A stretch of DNA of 64,000 nt from JAOTZA01 sp965224065 (lineage in GTDB: Bacteria > Acidobacteriota > Thermoanaerobaculia > Multivoradales > JAHEKO01), in assembly GCA_965224065.1 (NCBI GenBank), contig CBDCYF010000005.1, forward strand, positions 1,054,001-1,118,000, in the 5' to 3' direction. Below, piece by piece: positions 31,916-40,918 of the stretch. Positions within the stretch are counted from its first letter, which is position 1. The number at the start of each line of letters is the position of its first letter. A program made the translations under genes and the position numbers. The notes beneath the pieces are model-generated. The model saw only the letters and a program-made list of their open reading frames with translations, ran no database searches and was not told where the DNA came from.

Positions 31916-33169
31916 TCAAGCGGCGGGACTTGCGCCTCTCGCGCCGTCGGCCATGGCGGGACTTGCGACGGTCTTTTTGAGTGTCGCGGGAGCCAGAAAA
32001 CGGCGGGCGGCCGCCTCGACCTCGGACCGCTCGACTCGTCGAAGACGCTCGCGCCCGATCTCCGGCCGGTCGAGCGGCAGGCCCAGGAGCTCGGCCTCGG
32101 CCAGAATCGCCGACCACTGTCTGGCGGTCTCGCGGCGAAAGGGCTCGCGACCCAGGAGATACGACCGGGCCTCTTTCAGCTCGGCTTGCTCGATGCCGGA
32201 CTCGACCAGCCGGTCGAGCTCTTCTTTTACCGCCCGCTCGGCATCCTCCACGCGCTCGACGGCGGTGGCGACATGGATCTGGGAGAACCCGGGGTCGAGG
32301 CCGGCGCCGCGCGTCGCGCTGACGTCGCAGGCATAGGCCAGGCCTTCTGATTCGCGCACCCGGGCGGGGATCCTGCCGGCCAGGCCCCCGCCGGCACCCA
32401 GAACCACGCTCAAGACCGCGAGGGCGGGGATTTCTTCGGCCGCACGAGTAACGGTCACACCCCCGAGGTGAAGATGCGCCTGGCCCGAGCCGGGCGGAAG
32501 ACGGACGTCTCGCCTGTCTCCGTGGCCGGCTCGATCCTCGCCGTTGTCCGGCTCCGTCGTTCTTGGCCGCTCCGGGTGCGCCGCAAAGAGCTCCTCCACG
32601 CGGTCCCGGACCGCCTGCTCGTCGACCGCCCCGGCCACCGCCACGATCGCCCCCTGTCCGAGACAGCGGCGATGAAACTCCCGGCAGGCTTCGACTTGTA
32701 GCCGGTCGAGCGTCCCGAGCGCACCCTGCAGCGGCCGGCCGCGGGGATGGCCTCCGTAGAGCTGGCGCCGGAAGCCCCACTCGGCGATCGCGTCCGGCTG
32801 GTCGGCAAGGCTCAGAAGCTCGGTCCGAGACTGTTCCCGGAGCCAATCGAGCCGTGCGCGAGGAAACTCCGGCTCGGAGATCAGCTCGGCGGCCCAACCC
32901 AGAGCCGTCTCCCAACCGTCGGCGAGCCCGTCGAGGCTTATGCCCTGGGCCTCGTACCCGGCCGACGCGGTCACCGACCAGCCGCGGTCCTCGGCCTCCT
33001 GGTGGATCCGCCGCCAGTCGCGGCGGTGGGTTCCCTCGCCCAGGAGCCGGCCGCTCATCAGGGCCTCGCCCGGCGTGCGCTCGACCCGGCTTCCTCCCGG
33101 GATCCAGACGCGGATCGAGACGACCGGCGGACCCTCGACGCGGCGAATGCGGACCCGGGGCGGGCTCAA
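31916..33169 (-). CDS. M16 family peptidase-like protein, non-catalytic partner
   Basis: 417 residues if started at TTG 33169 (TTGA overlap with the upstream M16 gene). M16B fold: VSIRVWIPGGSRVERTPGEA, ISEPEFPRARLDWLREQSRT, RQLYGGHPRGRPLQGALGTL and FHRRCLGQGAIVAVAG. The HxxEH zinc site is absent; that position reads LMSGRLLGEG. It retains the RESEGLAYACDVSAT region. In two-subunit M16B enzymes such a subunit pairs with the zinc-bearing one, here the adjacent gene. The frame open to 33580 overlaps the other gene and is not real. Confidence 0.85.
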   Translation of the reverse strand: MSPPRVRIRRVEGPPVVSIRVWIPGGSRVERTPGEALMSGRLLGEGTHRRDWRRIHQEAEDRGWSVTASAGYEAQGISLDGLADGWETALGWAAELISEPEFPRARLDWLREQSRTELLSLADQPDAIAEWGFRRQLYGGHPRGRPLQGALGTLDRLQVEACREFHRRCLGQGAIVAVAGAVDEQAVRDRVEELFAAHPERPRTTEPDNGEDRAGHGDRRDVRLPPGSGQAHLHLGGVTVTRAAEEIPALAVLSVVLGAGGGLAGRIPARVRESEGLAYACDVSATRGAGLDPGFSQIHVATAVERVEDAERAVKEELDRLVESGIEQAELKEARSYLLGREPFRRETARQWSAILAEAELLGLPLDRPEIGRERLRRVERSEVEAAARRFLAPATLKKTVASPAMADGARGASPAA

Positions 33170-34500
33170 GAAGGCTCCGATCCGCCGTTGTGCCCGTTTT
33201 CGCCCAGAGACCAGCCGGCCACCGCGCCTGCCTGCCGGTCGAGGTAGCGGCGGGCGGCGGCGACGACCGAGTCGGCATCCGCCAGACGGACCGCATCCAG
33301 AAACCGGCGCGGGTGGTCCTCCCCGAAGAGGGCCACCGCCGAGCCCGCGAGCACCGCCTGCTGGCCGATCCGCTCCAGGCCAAAGACCCAATCCGACAGC
33401 AGCAGGCGCCGCGCTCTTTCGAGATCGGAGGATGCGATGGGGCTCACGGTCAGCGTTTCGAGCTCTCTCCACACTTCGGCCTCGACGCGCGCGCGATCGG
33501 CTCCCGGCGCGGCCTCGGCCGCGATCACGGTCATCCCGGAGCCCACCATTTCGTTGACGTCGGCCGAGATCGCGGCGCACAGACGGCCCTCGTCGACCAG
33601 GGTCCGGTGCAGCCGGCTGGCTCGACCCCGGCCCAGCACCGTCACCGCCAGACAGAGCGGCGCGTAGTCGGGATGAGAGGCGCTCGGCGCGGGCAGCCCC
33701 ACCAGGAGGCGCGAAGTCTCCCCGCTCCGGCGCTCGAAACGCTCGAAGCCACGCCGGGGCGGGGTCTCGCCCTCGGCATCATCCACACCGGCCGGGGCCC
33801 CGCCATCGAGCGCGCCGAACCGTGCCTCCACCTCGTCGTAGACCCCTTCCCCGACATCGCCCGCCACCACCAGCACGGCGTTGCCGGGCCGGTAGCACCG
33901 TCGGTGAAAGCTGCGGAGCCGGTTCGAGTCGATCGATGCCAGCGACTCACGGGTCCCCAGAACCGGGCGGCCGTACGGGTGGTCGCCGTAGAAGCGGCTC
34001 TGGAGCTCCAACTCGAGCGAGTCCCAGGGGTCGTCCTCGTACATCGAGATCTCTTCCTCGATAACGGCTCTCTCGGAGTCGACCTCCCGCTCGTCGAGGA
34101 GCAGGGACTCCATGCGGTCGGCCTCGAAGTCGAGCGCCGAGTGCCAGCGGTCGCTGGCAAAGCTGAAGGTGTAGCTGGTGGCGTCGTGGCTGGTGAAGGC
34201 GTTGTTGTCACCGCCGGCCGCCTGGGTCAACCGGTCCACCACACCCGGCCCATACCGCCGCGTCCCCTTGAACATCATGTGCTCCAGAAAATGCGCGGCG
34301 CCCCAAAGGCCGTCGGGCTCGTGACGCGCGCCCGCCCGGTACCAGAGGCTGGTGGTCACCAACGGCGCCTGCCGGTTGAAGACGCGGCAGACCGTCAGGC
34401 CGTTGGCCAGCCGGCGGCATTCGAGCCGCGACAGGATCTCGACCAGTGCGGCCTCGGGCGAAGCCGACGGAGCGACCCCGGTTTCAGACAGGGTCGCCAC
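33166..34500 (-). CDS. M16 family zinc peptidase, catalytic subunit
   Basis: 444 residues from GTG 34500, preceded by ACGGAGG at a proper distance; an ATG at 34548 lies deeper in the phosphoesterase gene. The inverted zinc motif is present in AAHFLEHMMFKGTRRYG with the downstream Glu in SERAVIEEEISMYEDDP. FYGDHPYGRPVLGTRESLA and FHRRCYRPGNAVLVVAGDV follow. No signal peptide is visible. Probably degrades small peptides together with its partner at 31916-33169. Confidence 0.9.
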   Translation of the reverse strand: MATLSETGVAPSASPEAALVEILSRLECRRLANGLTVCRVFNRQAPLVTTSLWYRAGARHEPDGLWGAAHFLEHMMFKGTRRYGPGVVDRLTQAAGGDNNAFTSHDATSYTFSFASDRWHSALDFEADRMESLLLDEREVDSERAVIEEEISMYEDDPWDSLELELQSRFYGDHPYGRPVLGTRESLASIDSNRLRSFHRRCYRPGNAVLVVAGDVGEGVYDEVEARFGALDGGAPAGVDDAEGETPPRRGFERFERRSGETSRLLVGLPAPSASHPDYAPLCLAVTVLGRGRASRLHRTLVDEGRLCAAISADVNEMVGSGMTVIAAEAAPGADRARVEAEVWRELETLTVSPIASSDLERARRLLLSDWVFGLERIGQQAVLAGSAVALFGEDHPRRFLDAVRLADADSVVAAARRYLDRQAGAVAGWSLGENGHNGGSEPS

Positions 34501-35359
34501 CGGCAGCCTCCGTGACACCGGCCGGCCGGTGGAAGAGGTGCTCGGCATGGGGCCGGAACCGGCCTTCGGTCGGCGCCCACCGCAAGTGTCTTACCGCGAT
34601 CTTCGATCGTCCGAAGTCGATCGAGAAACAACTGTTCTTGCCCCGCTCGGCGCCGCGCCCCCGGTTGGAGGTCGAGGTTCCGGACGCCAGCACCAACACT
34701 TCTGCCGCGGTATCGGATGCCGGGGATGCCGGGGATGCCGGAAATAGCTCGGCCGGATAGTAGGACTCGCAGGAGGCAAAAAACGCTTGATGATAGTGAC
34801 CCGACAACACCAGCTCGACACCGCTCCTGGCCAGCACCTCGACCGTGCGACGGGCGTTGGTCAGCACTTTTTGTTTGCCAAACCGCGGCGGCGCGACCAG
34901 AAGATGGTGGATGACCGCGACCTTGAGCCGCCCGGCGGGCGCCTCGGTGAACTGTCGCTCCAGCCGCTCGAGCCGCGAGCTCCCGATACGGCCCTCGGTA
35001 AAGGTCAGCCCGTGGGCCGAGTTGACGCCGACCACCAGCATGTCGTCGTCCGCATAGACCGGCTCGAGATCTTTGGCAAGGTGGTTTTTGTAGGCGCCGT
35101 AAGGCGAAAAGAAACGCTCCCAGAATCGGTACAACGGCACGTCGTGGTTGCCCGGCACCACCAGCATCGGCTGCTCGATGCGATCGAGGGAGCGGCGGGC
35201 CTCGAGGAACTGGTGCGGCTTGGCGCGCTGCGTCAGATCGCCCGAGACGACGACCAGGTCGGGCTCGAGGTCGGCGGCCAGGTCGGGCAGGGCATCCGAC
35301 ACCTCAGGGAGATGCGGTGGACCGAAATGCAGGTCCGACAGATGGAGAATGCGGGGCAA
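34484..35359 (-). CDS. calcineurin-like metallophosphoesterase
   Basis: 291 residues from TTG 35359. Metal ligands of the family are all visible: HLSDLHFGPPH (D-x-H), VVSGDLTQR (GD), PGNHDVPLYRF (GNHD), VIHHLL and SGHYHQAFF (GHxH). Probably a cyclic-nucleotide or nucleotide phosphodiesterase (IcpP/CpdA-like). A 9-base triplicate at about 34718-34742 encodes PASPASPAS, a variable linker. Second-to-last start in the operon 36055 to 31916; overlaps the M16 gene by 17 bases. Confidence 0.88.
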   Translation of the reverse strand: MPRILHLSDLHFGPPHLPEVSDALPDLAADLEPDLVVVSGDLTQRAKPHQFLEARRSLDRIEQPMLVVPGNHDVPLYRFWERFFSPYGAYKNHLAKDLEPVYADDDMLVVGVNSAHGLTFTEGRIGSSRLERLERQFTEAPAGRLKVAVIHHLLVAPPRFGKQKVLTNARRTVEVLARSGVELVLSGHYHQAFFASCESYYPAELFPASPASPASDTAAEVLVLASGTSTSNRGRGAERGKNSCFSIDFGRSKIAVRHLRWAPTEGRFRPHAEHLFHRPAGVTEAAGGDPV

Positions 35360-35362
35360 GCG

Positions 35363-35656
35363 TTAGACGACTTTGTGACCGACGAGCTCGTTGATGCCCT
35401 CGGTGGCGGTGTCGGCAGCGAGACCGGCCAGGGCCGTCACGATCGTCCGGCCACGCGCGCGCCCGAGCAGAAATCCGCCGGCGGCGGCCAACGCCAGAGC
35501 CGACTTGGGGTAGGCGGTCACCCAATGCCGCCACTCGAGCTCGTCCGGGATCAGCTCGTCGAGAAGCTCGTCGAGCATGGCGCGCTTCTCGACGACCAGC
35601 TCACCGCTCTCGCCCACTCGATCCTCTACGATCCTCACGACACCCTCTCGTGCCAC
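35363..35656 (-). CDS. small protein with a glycine-rich hydrophobic segment
   Basis: 97 residues. A charged N-terminal half (VRIVEDRVGESGELVVEKRA ... LIPDELEWRHW) precedes one hydrophobic, Gly/Ala-rich helix (ALALAAAGGFLLGRARG) and a second semi-hydrophobic helix. Likely membrane associated. No named family. It ends three bases before the phosphoesterase start and follows the DUF883-like gene by 27 bases, so the three belong together. Confidence 0.65.
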   Translation of the reverse strand: MAREGVVRIVEDRVGESGELVVEKRAMLDELLDELIPDELEWRHWVTAYPKSALALAAAGGFLLGRARGRTIVTALAGLAADTATEGINELVGHKVV

Positions 35657-35683
35657 CGATCAAACAAGGCCTATGTCTGCCGG

Positions 35684-36055
35684 TCAGTCGCGCCGGCCGC
35701 GCATCAGCATACCGACAAAGAAACCCACCCCCGCGGCGATGGCGATCGACTTGGCGGGGTTGTGGCGCACATACTCGTTGACGTCCTCGCCAAGTGTCTC
35801 GAGGTCTTTGCTGACCCGCTCGTACCCCTGGCGCACGCTCTCGCTGGCGGCGTCATACTTTTCCTTGGCGGCGCGGGAGGCGCGGCCCGCGCCGTCGCGA
35901 GCCCGCTCGCTCGCTCCTTTGGCCCTGCGGGTCACCCCGTCCACGGCTTCGCTGAATTTCTTTCTCGCCTCCGCCAGACGCTCGCCGGTTTCGTCTGTCG
36001 CGCCGGCGGCCTCAGTGGCGGCGGCTTCTTCGATGCTGGTGATCTTCTCGCTCAT
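35684..36055 (-). CDS. DUF883/ElaB-YqjD-like membrane-anchored protein
   Basis: 123 residues. A long amphipathic Ala/Lys/Glu-rich helix (about 20-95) ends in the conserved tail NEYVRHNPAKSIAIAAGVGF followed by FVGMLMRGRRD, which is the C-terminal anchor of ElaB/YqjD/DUF883 proteins. Relatives bind ribosomes or associate with the inner membrane in stationary phase. First gene of the operon running left to 31916. Confidence 0.8.
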   Translation of the reverse strand: MSEKITSIEEAAATEAAGATDETGERLAEARKKFSEAVDGVTRRAKGASERARDGAGRASRAAKEKYDAASESVRQGYERVSKDLETLGEDVNEYVRHNPAKSIAIAAGVGFFVGMLMRGRRD

Positions 36056-36126
36056 GGTGTTCCTCCCGGCCCCTTTTTGGGGCCGCTGCGTAGGTCGTCC
36101 AATCTACCGCATCGGGACGGTCACTT

Positions 36127-36187
36127 GAAGCGGACGGCGACCCTGCCGGCCGTGTGCGCCTCGGGCGGGGGCAAGCCCCGCCCCTAC
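36127..36187. repeat. GC-rich intergenic repeats (families G1 and G2)
   Basis: 36127-36152 is a G2 unit (GAAGCGGACGGCGACCCTGC...). 36163-36187 is the first G1 unit, GGGCGGGGGCAAGCCCCGCC followed by CCTAC. G1 recurs at 40243, 40278 (inverted), 40945, 41094 and 41129 (inverted). Confidence 0.75.
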
Positions 36188-36218
36188 GGAGGAGAGCGGC
36201 GGACAGGGAACCCCGCCC

Positions 36219-36740
36219 CTATAACCCGGCCAGACCGTAGCGGCTTACGACCCGGATATAGAACCAGAAGAACCAGACCAGGAGCGCGGCCAGGGCCAGG
36301 GCGAGCAAAAACACCACCGCCGCCAGCGCCACAAAACGGCCGCTGGCCTCGCGCAGCACCTGGGCCAGCGCGCCGGGACGCTCGAGCAGCTCGAGATTTC
36401 TGCGATGGGCCTTCCAGAACAGATCGAACAGATTGCCCAGGATCGGGACCGAGCCGGCCACGGCGTCGAGGAGAACGTTGGCCAGCATCACCAGGATCAC
36501 CCGGAACGGCAACCGCCGCCGGACCGCGGCGGCCACGATCGGGAGACCGCAGATCAGGCCCGCAAAATCGCCCACCACCGGCAGCAATCCGAGGATGACG
36601 TCGAGCCCAAAGGTGACCTGGGTAAACGGGATTCTGAAGAGGTCTTCGAGGACGTAGATCCAACGGCGCATCCGGGGCGACGCGCCGCGGGCGAGCGCCG
36701 ATCGATCCTCCAAAATCGTCGGCGACGCCGGCTCAGACAC
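36219..36740 (-). CDS. DUF4112 membrane protein
   Basis: 173 residues. VTFGLDVILGLLPVVGDFAG, then VILVMLANVLLDAVAGSVP, ILGNLFDLFWKAHRRNLELL match DUF4112, a family of unknown function with three or so membrane helices; the last one here is a long LVWFFWFYI-type helix. Stands alone, divergent from the MBL gene. Confidence 0.88.
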   Translation of the reverse strand: MSEPASPTILEDRSALARGASPRMRRWIYVLEDLFRIPFTQVTFGLDVILGLLPVVGDFAGLICGLPIVAAAVRRRLPFRVILVMLANVLLDAVAGSVPILGNLFDLFWKAHRRNLELLERPGALAQVLREASGRFVALAAVVFLLALALAALLVWFFWFYIRVVSRYGLAGL

Positions 36741-36793
36741 GCTTTTTCCCGGTGATAAACTCCGCCGGTTCGACCGACCCCGGGGAAGAAATC

Positions 36794-38188
36794 ATGGCTG
36801 AAGTCACCTTTTCAGGCGCGTGTGGCACCGTCACGGGAAGCTGCACTCTCCTGAGTTGGGGAGACACCACGGTCCTGGTGGATTGCGGACTCTATCAAGG
36901 CGATGACGAGACCGAGCAGCTCAACTGGAAGCACTTTGGGTTCCCGGCCCACAAGCTCGACGCCGTGGTCTTGACCCATGCCCACCTCGATCACACCGGG
37001 CGTCTGCCCAAGCTCGTCGCGGAGGGTTTTGACGGACCGATCTATTGCAGCCGGGCGAGCCGCGGCCTGGTGTCACTCATCCTTCAGGACTCCGGGCATC
37101 TGCAGGAGGAGCAGGCGCGCTACGCCGCCAAAAAGGGCTACAGCCGGCATCGCTCCCCCAAGCCGCTCTACACGGCCAAAGACGCGCGCGCCACGCTCAA
37201 GAAGATCGAGCCACTGCGCTTTGACGAACGGCACGACATCGCACCCGGAATAACGGTGCGCTATCGCCGTTCCGGGCATCTGCTGGGAGCCGGCTCGATC
37301 GAGATCCGTGGCAAGGACTCCAAGGGCGAGCGCCGCACCTGGCTTTTCTCCGGCGACGTCGGCCGCTATGGCGTACCGATTCTCAAGGACCCCGAACCGT
37401 CGCTCGACGAGCCCGACGCTCTGGTGCTCGAATCCACCTACGGCGATCGCGATCATCGCGAGACCGACCCGGAGGCCGAGTTCCGTTCCGCGATCGCAGC
37501 CGTTTTTGGACGCGGCGGCACCGTAGTCATCCCGGCCTTCGCGCTCGGGCGCACACAGGAGGTTCTCTACCATCTGTCGGCGCTGGTGGACGACGGGGTG
37601 CTCGACCCGGATGTGGTATTTCTCGACAGCCCCATGGCGATCAAGGCGACCGATCTCTACCGGCGGGCGAAGACCGAGCACGACCGCGAGCTGGCGGAGT
37701 TGGTGGAGCGACAGATGAGCGGTCTCAACCCCGACCGGTTCAACTACTGCCGCAGCGTCGAGCAGTCCAAGGCGCTCAACCGGAGACGCCAGCCGGCGGT
37801 GATCGTGGCGGCCAGCGGCATGGCGACCGGCGGACGGGTGGTCCACCACCTCAAGCGTCTGCTCCCGCGGCGCCGCCACGCGGTGATCTTTGTCGGCTAC
37901 CAGGCGGGCGGCACCCGCGGTCGGGCCTTGCTGAACGGGGCCCGCACGGTGGCGATCCATGGCGAGGTCATTCCGGTCAAGGCCGAGATCCGGTCGTTGC
38001 ACGGTCTGTCCGCGCACGCCGACCAGGAAGAGCTCCTGCGATGGTGTGACGCGCTTCCAGCCAAGCCCAAACGCGTGTTTCTCAACCACGGTGAGGATCC
38101 CGCCCGCAAGGCGCTGGCGGCGACGCTCGACGCGCGAGGCTTCCCCAGACCGATTCTGCCGTTCAGCGGCGAATCCTTTCGCTGGTAG
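36794..38188 (+). CDS. MBL-fold/beta-CASP RNA-processing exonuclease-like protein
   Basis: 464 residues from ATG 36794 behind GGGGAAG. Metallo-beta-lactamase motif VVLTHAHLDHTGRLPKLV, YRRSGHLLGAGSIEI, FSGDVGR; beta-CASP segment VVIPAFALGRTQEVLYHL, DSPMAIKATDLY, VIVAASGMATGGRVVHHLKR and RMBL end LHGLSAHADQEELLRWC. It belongs to the YsaH/CPSF-like group that cuts or trims RNA with two zinc ions. Followed 19 bases later by a small membrane protein. Confidence 0.93.
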   Translation: MAEVTFSGACGTVTGSCTLLSWGDTTVLVDCGLYQGDDETEQLNWKHFGFPAHKLDAVVLTHAHLDHTGRLPKLVAEGFDGPIYCSRASRGLVSLILQDSGHLQEEQARYAAKKGYSRHRSPKPLYTAKDARATLKKIEPLRFDERHDIAPGITVRYRRSGHLLGAGSIEIRGKDSKGERRTWLFSGDVGRYGVPILKDPEPSLDEPDALVLESTYGDRDHRETDPEAEFRSAIAAVFGRGGTVVIPAFALGRTQEVLYHLSALVDDGVLDPDVVFLDSPMAIKATDLYRRAKTEHDRELAELVERQMSGLNPDRFNYCRSVEQSKALNRRRQPAVIVAASGMATGGRVVHHLKRLLPRRRHAVIFVGYQAGGTRGRALLNGARTVAIHGEVIPVKAEIRSLHGLSAHADQEELLRWCDALPAKPKRVFLNHGEDPARKALAATLDARGFPRPILPFSGESFRW

Positions 38189-38207
38189 ATCGGCGCGCGG
38201 AGCGACG

Positions 38208-38678
38208 ATGAGAGGTCGGGCCCTTCTGGTCGGGTTCCTGCTTCTGGTCGTGGCTCCGGATTTGGCGGCCCGCACGCCCGTGCCCGTCGCGCCGGCCGGG
38301 CTCGAGGGGAGCTGGGTCGACGCGCAGACCAGCGCCCCCAAACCGCTGTCACGACGGTTCCAGGCCTTCAAGACGGATGTGGTCGAAGCGACCGGAATCG
38401 GGAAAAACGGCCTGCACCTGCTCCTCGGTGGTCTGGCGTTCGTTGTGTGCGCCCTGCTGCTGGCTCGAATCACCAGGCAGTGGGCCTGGTGGGCGGGCGG
38501 GCTCACCCTTGCTCTCGCGCTCTTGCTGGAGCTGATGGACTGGCGCGACGCCACGCTGGTGGGCAAACGGCTCACCCTCGGACACGCGCTCAAAGACGTG
38601 CTGCTCACCTGCGCCGTGGCGACCCTGTTTCTGGCCGGGCGGCCGGTCTACAAACGTCTCCGAGGCCGACTCGAATGA
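38208..38678 (+). CDS. small membrane protein with signal peptide
   Basis: 156 residues from ATG 38208. An N-terminal signal (ALLVGFLLLVVAPDLAA) is followed by a short exported part and three hydrophobic helices (LHLLLGGLAFVVCALLLARI, AWWAGGLTLALALLLELMDW, ALKDVLLTCAVATLFLAG). The E-L-x-D-W and H-x-L-K-D pattern is typical of VanZ-like or DUF-type membrane proteins, but I cannot assign it. Probably in one transcript with the MBL gene. Confidence 0.65.
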   Translation: MRGRALLVGFLLLVVAPDLAARTPVPVAPAGLEGSWVDAQTSAPKPLSRRFQAFKTDVVEATGIGKNGLHLLLGGLAFVVCALLLARITRQWAWWAGGLTLALALLLELMDWRDATLVGKRLTLGHALKDVLLTCAVATLFLAGRPVYKRLRGRLE

Positions 38679-38711
38679 GGCCCGAGTGCGGTCCAAGCGA
38701 TTCCGGCGGCG

Positions 38712-38720
38712 TGCTAGGAT
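38712..38720 (+). promoter_or_regulatory. extended -10 of tRNA-Ala
   Basis: TGCTAGGAT ends ten bases before the first tRNA base. No recognisable -35; same shape as the boxes at 59281 and 60359. Confidence 0.55.
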
Positions 38721-38730
38721 TCGCCGTCCC

Positions 38731-38806
38731 GGGGCAGTAGCTCAGCTGGGAGAGCACCACGTTCGCAACGTGGGGGTCGAGGGTTCAAGTCCCTTCTGCT
38801 CCACCA
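38731..38806 (+). tRNA. tRNA-Ala(CGC)
   Basis: 76 bases. Acceptor GGGGCAG/CTGCTCC (one G-U), D-arm GCTCAGCTGGGAGAGC, anticodon stem CCACG/CGTGG around TTCGCAA with anticodon CGC, T loop GTTCAAGTC, encoded CCA. Reads GCG, a frequent codon in this GC-rich genome. Confidence 0.96.
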
Positions 38807-38834
38807 AAACAGACGCCGCCGAACCCATCGCAAA

Positions 38835-40205
38835 ATGACCCAGGAATCCCTGCTGCAAATCGGCGGGGCGTTGATCGTCGGCGCCGCGCTCGGCTGGTGG
38901 CTGGCCGCGGCTCTCTCCAGGCGGCGGTACGAGAACGACCGTCTGTCGTCCGCCCAGCGGGTGTCCGCGGCCGAGGTCAGAGTGGAGGCCGAGCGCCACC
39001 GCCGCGCCGAGATCGAGCAGGAGCTGGATGAATCGCAAGCCACGGTGCGCCGGCTGGACCGCGACCTGGCGGTCGCCGAGCAGCGAACCCGTGTCTACGA
39101 AGACGCCCGCCGCGAGCTCGAGAACACCTTCGAGGCGCTGGCCAACAAGGCCCTGCGCGGCAACGCCGAGCAGTTCTTCACTCTGGCCAACGAAAAGCTC
39201 GCCGCCGGCCGCGACGCGCTGACCGCCGATCTCGAGGAAAGGAAGAAGGCGATCGGCGCGCTGCTCGAGCCCATGCGCGAGAACCTCGACCGGCTGACCC
39301 GCAGCACCCAAGAGATCGAGCGCTCGCGCGTCGATGCGTACTCGCGGATCGACGAGCAGGTTCGGCTCCTGGCTCGTGCGACCGGGCAGCTCGACGAGAA
39401 GACAACGTCGCTCTCGACCGCGCTGCGCGGGCCACGGGTGCAGGGCCGGTGGGGTGAGCTGACGCTGAGAAATGTGGCCGAGGTCGCCGGGATGACCGAG
39501 CACTGCGACTTCGAGCAGCAGATCTCGCTTCTGGACGGCCGCCGGCCCGATATGACCGTTCGCCTCCCGGGAGGGCGGCGCATCGCGGTCGATGCCAAGG
39601 CGCCGCTCAACGCCTATCTGGAAGCCGCCGAGGCCGACGACGAAGCCGAGCGCAACGCCGCCCTCGACCGGCACGTCAAGGCCCTGCGAGCCCACGTGCG
39701 CGAGCTCTCTGACAGAAGCTACGCCGAGGCTCTCGAAGCCGATATCGATCTGGTGGTACTCTTTCTCCCGGGCGATCCGTTCTTGAGCGCCGCTTTCGCA
39801 CGCGACCCCAACCTCCAGGTCGAAGCGTTGCGTTCGCGGGTGCTGCTGGCGACACCGACCACGCTGGTAGCGCTTCTGCGCACCGTCGCGATCTACTGGC
39901 AGCAGAGCTCTGTGGTCGAGAACGCCCAGGCCATCGCGGCCGCCGCGCGGGAGCTTTACGAGCGGGCCGCCAAATTCGGCGGCGATCTGACGCAGGTCGG
40001 CCGGGGGCTCAAGACGGCGCTCAACGCCTACAACGCGGCGGTCGGCTCGTTTGACCGGCGGTTGGTGCCGATGGGCCGGCGTCTCGAGGAGATGCAGGTG
40101 GCCGAGCAGTCCAAGCGGCGGCTGGAGGCCCCGGACGGGATCGAGGAGACGGTCCGGCGCTCGACCGAGGCCGCCGAAGACGAGGATTTCGAGCTCGAGA
40201 ACTGA
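38835..40205 (+). CDS. rmuC: DNA recombination protein RmuC
   Basis: 456 residues. An N-terminal membrane anchor (LIVGAALGWWLAAALS) leads into a long coiled coil (about 45-170) and the RmuC nuclease-like domain: RGPRVQGRWGELTLRNVAEV, AGMTEHCDFEQQ, MTVRLPGGRRIAVDAKAPLN, LVVLFLPGDPFLSAAF, LLATPTTLVALLRTVAIYW. It limits inversions at short repeats in E. coli and has been linked to defence-like roles. Lies directly after tRNA-Ala. Confidence 0.95.
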   Translation: MTQESLLQIGGALIVGAALGWWLAAALSRRRYENDRLSSAQRVSAAEVRVEAERHRRAEIEQELDESQATVRRLDRDLAVAEQRTRVYEDARRELENTFEALANKALRGNAEQFFTLANEKLAAGRDALTADLEERKKAIGALLEPMRENLDRLTRSTQEIERSRVDAYSRIDEQVRLLARATGQLDEKTTSLSTALRGPRVQGRWGELTLRNVAEVAGMTEHCDFEQQISLLDGRRPDMTVRLPGGRRIAVDAKAPLNAYLEAAEADDEAERNAALDRHVKALRAHVRELSDRSYAEALEADIDLVVLFLPGDPFLSAAFARDPNLQVEALRSRVLLATPTTLVALLRTVAIYWQQSSVVENAQAIAAAARELYERAAKFGGDLTQVGRGLKTALNAYNAAVGSFDRRLVPMGRRLEEMQVAEQSKRRLEAPDGIEETVRRSTEAAEDEDFELEN

Positions 40206-40242
40206 AGCGGGCCGGCAAAAGGCCGGACGCTCGCATCAAGAC

Positions 40243-40302
40243 GGGCGGGGGCAAGCCCCGCCCCTACCGGGAGATATGTAGGGGCGGGGCTTGCCCCCGC
40301 CC
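40243..40302. repeat. inverted pair of G1 repeats
   Basis: GGGCGGGGGCAAGCCCCGCC-type unit at 40243-40267 and its exact inverse at 40278-40302, ten bases apart. Transcribed from either side it would form a 25-bp stem, probably acting as a terminator between rmuC and the convergent GNAT gene. Confidence 0.75.
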
Positions 40303-40324
40303 GGACTCGCCCGGTTCAGGTGAT

Positions 40325-40918
40325 TCAACGCTTGAGATTTCGTTCGCCATGGACCCGGGGCGGTCCCCCGGCTCCGGTCTCGATCGAGAACGAAACGTGA
40401 ATCACCCCCGACTCGACGTTACGGTGGATCTCGAATCCGCTGTGGAGGAAAACCTCCATCATTTTGAGGTTCTCGCCCAGGACCTCGCCCTCAAAGACCT
40501 TGACACCGGCCTCCCGGCCAACGCGGGCGAGATGGTACAGAAGCTGGGTGCCGATCCCCCGGCCCTGGTGCTCGTCCACGACGGCAAACGCCGCCTCGGC
40601 CCGTAGAGGCTCGGTGCCCGGCTCGACGATGTAGCGGGCCACGCCGACGCCCTCTCCGTCACCCGACGATCCCAGCGACGCCACCAGAGCCACGTGGTTG
40701 ACGAAGTCGATCTCGGTCAGGTACGCCAGGTCCCGGTCGGTGAGCTCCTGTTTGAGCTCAAAAAATCGAAAGTAGATGCTCTCCTTGCTCAACGAGTGGA
40801 ACGCGGCGCGCATCCCCTCCTTGTCTTCGGATCGGATGGCCCGAATCGAGAACGGCTCGCCGTCGAGGGTCGTCTCGGTGGCGAAATAGTCGCGCGCGGT
40901 GGATGGTGCCGAGGTCAC
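40325..40918 (-). CDS. GNAT-family N-acetyltransferase
   Basis: 197 residues from GTG 40918. N-terminal FSIRAIRSEDKEGMRAAF, then LSKESIYFRFFELKQEL; acetyl-CoA site VVDEHQGRGIGTQLLYHLAR; and ENLKMMEVFLHSGFEI, as in acyl-CoA-synthetase-linked or protein lysine acetyltransferases (Pat-like). A TAGGAT on the minus strand ends six bases before the start, suggesting a leaderless mRNA. Substrate unknown; protein lysine acetylation is one option. Confidence 0.88.
   Translation of the reverse strand: MTSAPSTARDYFATETTLDGEPFSIRAIRSEDKEGMRAAFHSLSKESIYFRFFELKQELTDRDLAYLTEIDFVNHVALVASLGSSGDGEGVGVARYIVEPGTEPLRAEAAFAVVDEHQGRGIGTQLLYHLARVGREAGVKVFEGEVLGENLKMMEVFLHSGFEIHRNVESGVIHVSFSIETGAGGPPRVHGERNLKR

Noticed and set aside
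34718..34742. Micro-repeat GGGGATGCC x3 as a phase-variable locus
   Set aside because: The unit is nine bases, so copy changes keep the frame and only alter a PAS linker; on/off switching is not expected.
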